Source: Marinifilaceae bacterium
Lineage (GTDB): Bacteria; Bacteroidota; Bacteroidia; Bacteroidales; Marinifilaceae
DNA length: 59,150 nt
Direction of reading: 5' to 3'
Assembly: GCA_016936255.1 (NCBI GenBank)
Contig: JAFGYE010000110.1
Span: 1-59,150, forward strand
Positions 53,411-59,150 of the stretch are shown here, in pieces. Within the stretch, counting starts at the first letter, position 1. Each line of letters begins with the position of its first letter. The notes below the pieces were generated by a model that was not told where the DNA came from, searched no databases, and saw nothing but the letters and a program-made list of their open reading frames with translations. A program made the translations under genes and the position numbers.

Positions 53411-54064
53411 CTAATTAAGTTCCAATTCGATGATGTGGTTTATGATGGCATATTTCACCAATTCGGCAGTGGTGTTTAAACTTAATTTGCTCATAATGTT
53501 GTTTTTATGGCAATCAACAGTGCGGACACTGATGTTGAGTTGATCAGCCACTTCTTTATTCATGAATCCATCAGCCACCAGACGAAGAACTTCGGTTTCG
53601 CGTTTGGTTAGTTCTCCGTGATTTTTGTCGTCTTTATTGCTTCGCATAAGGCTTCTCATCACAATATTACTGATTACCTGATTAAAGTATTCGTTGCCCT
53701 TGTTCACTTCATGAATGGCCTGGCTAAGTTCATCGCCTGCGATATCTTTGGGCAAATACGCTTTGGTTCCTGCATCCATGGCACTTAAAATAAATTCCTT
53801 ATTGTTGTGCATGGATAGAATGATGGTTTTTATGCAGGGATGTTTTTTTGCCAGATATTGAGTGAGTTCAATGCCATTAATTCCAGGCATGCTAATATCA
53901 GTAATGATAATTTGAGCAGCCAATTGATCCAATTTTTCAATCAAATCATTTGCGTTTCCAAATTCTCCAATAACATTTATGTCTTTGCTGTTGTGCAGTA
54001 AGGATTTTAATCCGTCGCGAAACAATTTGTGATCGTCAACCAAAACAACATTAATCTTATTCAT
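53411..54064 (-). CDS. LuxR/NarL-type response regulator (second system)
   Basis: The 217-residue protein has a receiver domain with D56 (IITDISMPGINGIEL) and a LuxR-type HTH (about 150-212; TKRETEVLRLVADGFMNKEV, then ADQLNISVRTVDCHK). It is similar in size and arrangement to the regulator at 48487-49131 but clearly a separate paralogue. The partner kinase gene is 107 bp upstream on the same strand. One copy of the 63-bp repeat ends 5 bp beyond its stop codon. Confidence 0.92.
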   Translation of the reverse strand: MNKINVVLVDDHKLFRDGLKSLLHNSKDINVIGEFGNANDLIEKLDQLAAQIIITDISMPGINGIELTQYLAKKHPCIKTIILSMHNNKEFILSAMDAGTKAYLPKDIAGDELSQAIHEVNKGNEYFNQVISNIVMRSLMRSNKDDKNHGELTKRETEVLRLVADGFMNKEVADQLNISVRTVDCHKNNIMSKLSLNTTAELVKYAIINHIIELELN

Positions 54065-54095
54065 ATGTTTATAATTTTAAGTTTTTGCCATATGG

Positions 54096-54113
54096 TCCCG
54101 AAAGCTTTCGGGA
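54096..54113. repeat. 18-bp perfect palindrome between kinase and regulator genes
   Basis: TCCCGAAAGCTTTCGGGA is fully self-complementary. It lies in the 107-bp gap of the second two-component pair and could be an operator, an mRNA processing hairpin or a dispersed palindromic repeat. Confidence 0.6.
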
Positions 54114-54171
54114 TTACCATGCACGGAATAATCATCTCCCTGTGTGTAAAAACACCTTTGGCATGGACGTT

Positions 54172-55938
54172 TCATACTGATATTTTTAGTAATGGAATTT
54201 TACATTGTACCTTTAATCCGTGAGGATATTCTTCCTCTAAAAATACATTTCCTCCTAAAATGGAAATGCGTTCTTTAATATTTGATAAGCCGTTGCCGTT
54301 TTTAGGAATTCCATTCAGGGGCAATCCGATGCCATCATCTTTAATCTCGAAAAACAGGCAATCTGCTTTTTGGGCCAGATGAATGCTGATGTTTTTAGCC
54401 TGGGCGTGTTTGATGATATTGTTTGCAGCTTCCTGCGCAATCCGGTAGAGGTAGGTTTCTGCTTTTTTGCTGATTTTTGGTAATTCATTTTGTATTTGCA
54501 AATCGGTAAGCAAAGCACTGTTTCCTTCAATTCGCTGCAGCAGACTGCCAAGAGCATGATTCAATCCGAATTCCCGTAAAACAGCAGGCATTAAATCATT
54601 TGACATGCTCCGGATCTCTGTCATTAAATCGGTAAACATTTCCCGCGATTCTCCCAATACGGCAGCTGCATTTTCCGGAGCCGTGTTTTCCAGCCGCATT
54701 TTAATGGCCAAAATAGTTTGAGCCAATCCATCATGCAGTTCCCTGGCCAACCGGCTTCGTTCTGCTTCCTGTCCATCTATCATCGATGAAATACTTTGGT
54801 CTTTGGCAATTTGAAGGTTCTCCTGCTGTTCTTTAATTTTCCGGGTCATTTGGTTGAAAGCCGCAAGCAATTCCATGATTTCGCCATCGGCTTTTATATC
54901 GGTAACCTGTTCGTAAATTCCCGATGAAATTTTCTCCGTTTCGGCCCGCAGTTTCCGGATAGGAGCTGTTATGGTGTTGGCAATTATGGCAACTACACCT
55001 AATAAAAGCAGACTTAGAATAATTAAAATATAAAACATAGAGTTCCCGTAATTCCGAATGGGAATCATGGCTTCGTGTTGATCTATTTCAGCAAGAATCA
55101 CCCAATTTAAATCCGGCAGATTCATTTTGCTGTAAGAGCTTAGCACCTGAACGCCTCGGTAATCTTTAAAAATATCAGAACCAATACTATCCTGAAATGC
55201 CAGTTTTACACCTTTGGTTGAGGCTTTAAGCGCGTAAGTAGAATTTTCCTGAAAGCGGCTTGTACTTCTCAACAGATGATCTTCTCCCACCAGATAAGCT
55301 TCGCCGGATTTACCCAATCCGTTCAACGGATTTCGATCGAGCATAATGGAATTGATAATTTCTGTATTGATACTAAAAGCCACAACGGCCTTTTGCTCTT
55401 GAAAGCTGATTGTTCGGCAAATAAGGATTTCTGTTTTTGACTGATCTTTTGTGTTGAGCAGTTCCCGAACCGAAATTTCATTTTTAGGAAGCAGACCGGC
55501 AAACAATTGAAGATGCTCAGGCTGTAATTTTGTTTGGCTCAGATCACCGGTTTTTGGCTTGATTTGGAAACCCGAAGAAACTGTATTCGACTGATAGATG
55601 TAAATGCTTTTATAATTTTGTTTGCCGGTAAGTAAGGAAGCAAAACCAGTTTTAAAAATGCGATGATCACTAATGAAATGGGAGAGATTCACCTTACTTT
55701 TTTCAGGAGGGAAACTGAATGTAAGAGTACTGATTGCTTCTATTTCATGAATGCATTGCCGGAAAAAATCTTCAACGCGCTTTTTCTTTTCAATCCGCAC
55801 GGATGTAAGCTGGTTAAAGGTGCGTAAAATAAGAGCATCTTTTGCCTGTGTATAGGCAAATATACCAACAATAAGTATTGATAATAAGTTGAGTACGACA
55901 AAGTATATCAGGAGCTTGTTAGCTAAAGATTTCCTCAT
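54172..55938 (-). CDS. Membrane histidine kinase with periplasmic sensor, HAMP and HisKA_3 (second system)
   Basis: The 588-residue protein has TM1 (about 9-30), a periplasmic region of about 270 residues with a Cache-like end (GEAYLVGEDHLLRSTSRF, LNWVILAEIDQHEA), TM2 (about 300-320), HAMP (about 321-375), HisKA_3 with H402 (RLARELHDGLAQTIL) and HATPase_c (NNIIKHAQAKNI, DDGIGLPLNG, GNGLSNIKERI). The periplasmic domain should bind a small ligand. Partner: the LuxR-type regulator downstream. The ammonium transporter lies between this system and the first one. Confidence 0.92.
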   Translation of the reverse strand: MRKSLANKLLIYFVVLNLLSILIVGIFAYTQAKDALILRTFNQLTSVRIEKKKRVEDFFRQCIHEIEAISTLTFSFPPEKSKVNLSHFISDHRIFKTGFASLLTGKQNYKSIYIYQSNTVSSGFQIKPKTGDLSQTKLQPEHLQLFAGLLPKNEISVRELLNTKDQSKTEILICRTISFQEQKAVVAFSINTEIINSIMLDRNPLNGLGKSGEAYLVGEDHLLRSTSRFQENSTYALKASTKGVKLAFQDSIGSDIFKDYRGVQVLSSYSKMNLPDLNWVILAEIDQHEAMIPIRNYGNSMFYILIILSLLLLGVVAIIANTITAPIRKLRAETEKISSGIYEQVTDIKADGEIMELLAAFNQMTRKIKEQQENLQIAKDQSISSMIDGQEAERSRLARELHDGLAQTILAIKMRLENTAPENAAAVLGESREMFTDLMTEIRSMSNDLMPAVLREFGLNHALGSLLQRIEGNSALLTDLQIQNELPKISKKAETYLYRIAQEAANNIIKHAQAKNISIHLAQKADCLFFEIKDDGIGLPLNGIPKNGNGLSNIKERISILGGNVFLEEEYPHGLKVQCKIPLLKISV

Positions 55939-56123
55939 ACCGGTTTCTGTAAGTTAGTGTGTTTGTTGCTGTCAAAGGTATTATTTCTCCTCAAATCAGG
56001 CTTTCGAAAACGATTGTTTTTATTGAAAGAAGTTATTTTTATAATGAATCCACATTAAGCCGGGGGCAATTGTTACCTATCTGAAGTATTGCTTTTTGTT
56101 CTTTACTGCAGAAAGTAACTGTT

Positions 56124-56822
56124 TTAGTTGGATTTGCTGATCAACAGCAAACTTCGGTCAATTTCCTGAAGCAATCGAAGCGTATTAATTTGTTGTTTTT
56201 GATCCAGCAGGAAGGTTTTGCTTTCAGGAAATCCACTCATGGCGCGAATAATTTTCCACTGAAGTAAGTTGTTGTCCATATATTGACGATAACATTCCAG
56301 CAGGTGTTTCAATAGTTCTGGTTCGGAATCGTAAAAGTTAATAAATCCAATGGCATCAATGGCTTCGGAAATTTGTTTCGGTTTATTTGCTTCGAGTACA
56401 GTAAGCAGCAGCGGAAGAGCTTTTTTTCCGAAACGAATAAGAGTACGGGCAGCAATATCCCTTGGCAAAGGATAACTGATTTTTTTGAATTCCTTTGCCG
56501 GGATTTCCTGATGTTGATTGCTTCCTATTTTGCCTAATTGTGCCAGTAAAGGCTCAATAGACAAAGAACCTATCTTTACCAGCGAATCGCAGATTTCAAG
56601 TTTAGAATACAGCTTTGTTTCTACCTGCAGTGCCGAAATCAGAGCAAATACAGATTCTTGAGTTTGGTGTTTCGCAAGTAAATTGGCAGCAATGGTTCTT
56701 TCGCCTGCAATTGAACTGCTGATAAGCGCAGTTAGTTCCTTACATGTTAGATGATCAAATTTTGTTTTTTCGGCATTTGATGCGTAACCACGGGATATTT
56801 TTTGAGCTTCTTTTAGGTTCAT
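56124..56822 (-). CDS. HEAT-repeat-like protein
   Basis: The 232-residue cytoplasmic protein is all helical with HEAT/PBS-like pairs (ERTIAANLLAKHQTQESVFA, KLEICDSLVKIGSLSIEPLL, DIAARTLIRFGKKALPLLLT). The repeats give a protein-binding scaffold; the partner is unknown. It is a single gene 185 bp upstream of the kinase start on the same strand and possibly unlinked. No catalytic motif is seen. Confidence 0.75.
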   Translation of the reverse strand: MNLKEAQKISRGYASNAEKTKFDHLTCKELTALISSSIAGERTIAANLLAKHQTQESVFALISALQVETKLYSKLEICDSLVKIGSLSIEPLLAQLGKIGSNQHQEIPAKEFKKISYPLPRDIAARTLIRFGKKALPLLLTVLEANKPKQISEAIDAIGFINFYDSEPELLKHLLECYRQYMDNNLLQWKIIRAMSGFPESKTFLLDQKQQINTLRLLQEIDRSLLLISKSN

Positions 56823-57012
56823 TAAGCTTTATAAATCGATTCTGTTTTTTGCAAAAGTATTTAATTTGGAGGAGTAAAAGCCAAAATAGGATGCGGTTTC
56901 GTGATGCATGCTGCCAAATTGGTTTTCAGTTCGCAGATCGCGTCTTTTTGATTCGGTCGGTGCGCTCGTTTTTTTTCGCTTTTAATTTTGCCTGAATGCC
57001 GCAACACATTGC

Positions 57013-57432
57013 TTAGTTCGCAATTTTTATATCGATTAATTTTTCGATGTTGTTGATCGGTTTGGCATTGTGAACCTCAATTGAAAGGCCGCGTCCTTCG
57101 GCATATTTTTTAGCACCAGCCAAATCTTCTTTTATGGCTGCATCGATATCGCCCGCCATAACCTGATCCATTGCTTTTTGTCCAAAAACAAAGGCCGCTT
57201 TAAAATATCCTTGCCGGGGAAGAAGGTAAATAATCGCCCGTTTTTTATCTTTTAGGCGAAAGCTCCATCCGTAATTTTTACCGGGATAGTTCCACTCTTC
57301 TTTTGGGTTTGGATATTTTTTTTTCACAATTTCGATAATCTGTTGCCACAGATCAAAAGTCGAATCTAAATTGTTTTTTAAGTCATCAATATTTGGTTCT
57401 ACTGCCTTGTCGGTAAAAATGCTGATGTCCAT
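57013..57432 (-). CDS. DUF3788 family protein
   Basis: The 139-residue cytoplasmic protein has the family pattern: WNYPGKNYGWSFRLKDKKRA, then IIYLLPRQGYFKAAFVFGQKA and an ending near AKKYAEGRGLSIEV. DUF3788 proteins adopt an alpha/beta fold related to YdhG/DUF1801-type domains; their role is unknown. It stands alone at the left border of the non-coding right end of the window. Confidence 0.85.
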   Translation of the reverse strand: MDISIFTDKAVEPNIDDLKNNLDSTFDLWQQIIEIVKKKYPNPKEEWNYPGKNYGWSFRLKDKKRAIIYLLPRQGYFKAAFVFGQKAMDQVMAGDIDAAIKEDLAGAKKYAEGRGLSIEVHNAKPINNIEKLIDIKIAN

Positions 57433-58140
57433 TGTGTTTGGATTTTAGATGTTCAAATTTGTTTGTCATTAAAGTTAAATAAGATTTGGAAGTCGTGCAA
57501 AAAAACAAATGAGGAGGGGAAAAATGGTGAAGTGCTTGCTGTGAGAGGCTTAGGGTGAATTGAAATTGCAAAGCCTGTTTTGCTGCCAAAACAGAATTTT
57601 TTTTCATTTCAATTGAGGCACCTTGGCAAAAAAAATGTCTCATAGTATTCGATAAAATCTTTTTTTAATGATTGTCTGTGCCATGTTACTAATTTTTATT
57701 GGTTGAATATATTGTTTGGGATCCTGTATTAAAGCTAGGAAAGATTTTTTAGTAAAAATGCTTTTTTTTTGATGTTTTTTTCTCAGGAGACTTAACATCG
57801 CAAAAATACTGGGCTTACAGGATGAAAATTAATTGTATTGATAGAGTGTTTGTTACTGAATTTTGAATGTTTTTTTATAAATCAAAAAGCAAAATAATAT
57901 ATGGTTAAGTTTAAATAAAGCCTAAACAGGGCGAAGTTCAAAAAATCACCCCTTTTGTTTTGTGTTGCTGCTATTTAATAAACAGGTTTTTGCATGTGCT
58001 TTAAGCGAAAGGATAAAAAAATGACGTTTTGCTATATTTAATTTGTTTTGTTAATTATTTTGTGTGTGGTGATTGGTTTGAAATACCTGTTTTTATTGTC
58101 TTCTTACTGCAAATTTTGTTTTTGTGAAAAATATGGCGTG
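57433..58140. other. AT-rich region without a recognised gene
   Basis: About 700 bp with many A and T runs. Short ORFs lack signal, motif or composition support. No RNA gene or repeat was identified in this part. Confidence 0.5.
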
Positions 58141-58173
58141 TAAGTGTTTTTCGGAACAAATTGTATCATGCAG

Positions 58174-58367
58174 CAATTTGCAAAAGACATTTTACAATTT
58201 GCAAAAGACCCGTTTGCGTTTGCAAAAGACGTTTTGGAAGTTAATTTTGGCAATTTTGGCGCTTCAAATGAGCCAAATTGTGCCCGTTTTCGTCTCAGAA
58301 AAATCCCAACATGCATTTTGAAACTCCCAACATGCATTTTGGAAATTGCAAAATGCCATTTGAAAGT
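58174..58367. repeat. Two clusters of 21-bp tandem repeats
   Basis: Cluster A (58174-58236): TTGCAAAAGAC recurs at 58178, 58199 and 58220, exactly 21 bp apart. Cluster B (58305-58367): CCCAACATGCATTTTG at 58305 and 58326, 21 bp apart, with a weaker third unit at 58347. Read in frame they give 7-residue repeats (QFAKDIL, QFAKDPF, AFAKDVL; and PTCILKL, PTCILEI), but no gene is convincing here. Confidence 0.8.
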
Positions 58368-58691
58368 TTCCTGAAAGCCAGATTAGTACCTAAAAGATCC
58401 TTTCTGAAGGCAAAATATATTCTTCTGCAGAGACAGAGAATGAAACTATTTTTTTTTGCAGTAAAAAAATACGCGGCTTTCTTTAGCCGAATCCCTGGTC
58501 TCAAAAAACACAAATAGTGTAATACCGATTTACTATCAAAAGCCTGCATAAAATCTTAGGCTGGTCATGCTCCGACTATAAACAAGCCGGTCATGTCAGG
58601 GTACGACTTGATTATAAATCTAAAAGACCTATTTTATAAGATGAGTTTTGATGTTGATTTGGTATAAACATATATTTTTTATGATTTCCTG

Positions 58692-58720
58692 TTGCAATTA
58701 GAAAAAGATTACTACTTTCG
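58692..58720 (+). promoter_or_regulatory. Candidate promoter of the right-end RNA
   Basis: TTG (58692-58694) and TACTTTCG (58713-58720) lie 18 bp apart; the second differs from TAnnTTTG in one position. Transcription would start near 58727. Confidence 0.4.
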
Positions 58721-58726
58721 GTTTCT

Positions 58727-59023
58727 AGTAACTATAAGTAATTACAAACCAGTGCTGCTGTTTCGAGGAGTAAGAACAATACTCTTGTTGGAAACTAATT
58801 TAGGATGCATTTGAGGCCTTAACAAGCAAGCAGACGATTGAAAAATGAAGTTCAACAAAAACGAAACAAACTTAGGTCTTACTCCCTATGTTTCAGAAAA
58901 TGTGGATCACAAATAACCCCGATGAGTTGGGGCCAGCAAACCAATTATTGTTTTGCAATTTTATTTAAAGAACATAATATGTGTACATTACTGCCCGATA
59001 TGGGTCGGTAAATACACTTTTTA
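58727..59023 (+). ncRNA. Candidate structured non-coding RNA
   Basis: The segment of about 295 bases lies between a promoter-like sequence and a good terminator and holds no real protein gene. GGAGTAAGA (58768-58776) pairs perfectly with TCTTACTCC (58877-58885), enclosing about 100 bases. Inside, CTTGTT can pair with AACAAG. Further on, CCCC/GGGG (58917-58932) forms a hairpin. The long closing helix with internal loops is loosely like 6S-type RNAs, but I cannot match conserved bases. A 23-codon ORF (from 58846, MKFNKNETNLGL) overlaps it and may be chance. Confidence 0.35.
58981..59023 (+). terminator. Rho-independent terminator at the right end
   Basis: GTGTA/TACAC forms the base of an imperfect stem whose upper part pairs ATTAC with GGTAA and GCCC with GGGT; it is followed directly by TTTTT. 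No protein gene precedes it on this strand for more than 17 kb, so a short unannotated transcript must end here. Confidence 0.6.
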
Positions 59024-59072
59024 AAAAAATATAAACGAAATAAAGCCCATTGTGTTTATTTAGAAGTTGAAC

Positions 59073-59093
59073 AAAAACCGCCTATGGCGGTAG
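59073..59093 (-). terminator. Probable minus-strand terminator
   Basis: CCGCC/GGCGG around TAT, with AAAAA before it, gives GGTTTTTG on the minus strand. It could end a gene lying beyond the right border. Confidence 0.45.
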
Positions 59094-59150
59094 TTAAGAA
59101 ATAAGCTTGTAACTTGATTGAATATTTATTCATTAAAAATTTAGTCATGA

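Noticed and set aside
58104-58549. Overlapping short ORFs on both strands with 7-residue repeats
   Set aside because: They mirror the 21-bp DNA repeats and overlap each other in several frames; none has a signal, motif or start support.
58910-58935. Hammerhead-like core (CCGATGAG)
   Set aside because: The required GAAA and partner stems are not found in the right order.

Overview
The window looks like a chromosomal segment of an AT-rich (roughly one third G+C) Bacteroidota, most likely an environmental or marine Bacteroidales relative. The evidence is TAnnTTTG-type promoter motifs with weak ribosome binding sites, many short signal-peptide lipoproteins, TonB-dependent receptors paired with surface lipoproteins, CzcCBA-type efflux, DUF3788 and CHAD proteins, and tRNAs without an encoded CCA end. 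I cannot name a species from sequence alone. No phage, IS element, integrase or CRISPR array was seen.

Layout. 0-3.5 kb: tRNA-Arg, an AsmA-like envelope protein and a small secreted protein resembling a receptor plug. 3.5-12.8 kb: a heavy-metal RND efflux operon (czcB-czcA-czcC) behind two His-rich small proteins, then a MATE exporter and a Cys/Glu-rich lipoprotein. 12.9-16.3 kb: a transglutaminase-like lipoprotein, a 21-bp repeat array, an unrecognised helical protein and a secreted beta-rich protein. 16.7-29.5 kb: a vitamin B12 island. It holds a CbiR-like TIM-barrel protein, three cobalamin riboswitches, a BtuF-BtuC-BtuD-BtuF transport operon, two BtuB-type receptors, a remnant of a third receptor next to a 42-bp repeat array, and a BtuG-like propeller lipoprotein. 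29.6-41.4 kb: GH20 hexosaminidase, CHAD protein, class A PBP, a FIST sensor with a hybrid histidine kinase, TruA and a C69 peptidase. 41.5-44.3 kb: a creD / winged-helix regulator / membrane protein group with a shared inverted-repeat operator, followed by a dgkA gene that appears frameshifted at its start. 44.5-46.9 kb: a compact trio of soluble ABC ATPase, CobW/HypB-like GTPase and [4Fe-4S] protein, not recognised as a named system. 47.2-57.4 kb: a PiT-family transporter, two NarXL/LuxR-type two-component systems flanking an ammonium transporter and a porin-like protein, a HEAT-repeat protein and a DUF3788 protein. 57.4-59.15 kb: no convincing protein gene, but 21-bp repeat arrays and a candidate structured RNA with its own promoter and terminator.

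How the parts fit together. The B12 island covers capture at the surface (BtuG-like), outer-membrane import (two BtuB), periplasmic binding (two BtuF), inner-membrane import (BtuCD) and possibly cobamide remodelling (CbiR-like). Each of its three transport transcripts begins at a riboswitch whose aptamer starts almost at the promoter. The ATPase/GTPase/Fe-S trio is the best candidate for an undescribed system; its domain content suggests metallo-cofactor or corrinoid-protein activation, but nothing in the window proves a substrate. Three separate loci carry degenerate arrays with a 21-bp or 42-bp period, which in translation become 7- or 14-residue repeats; they may share an origin.
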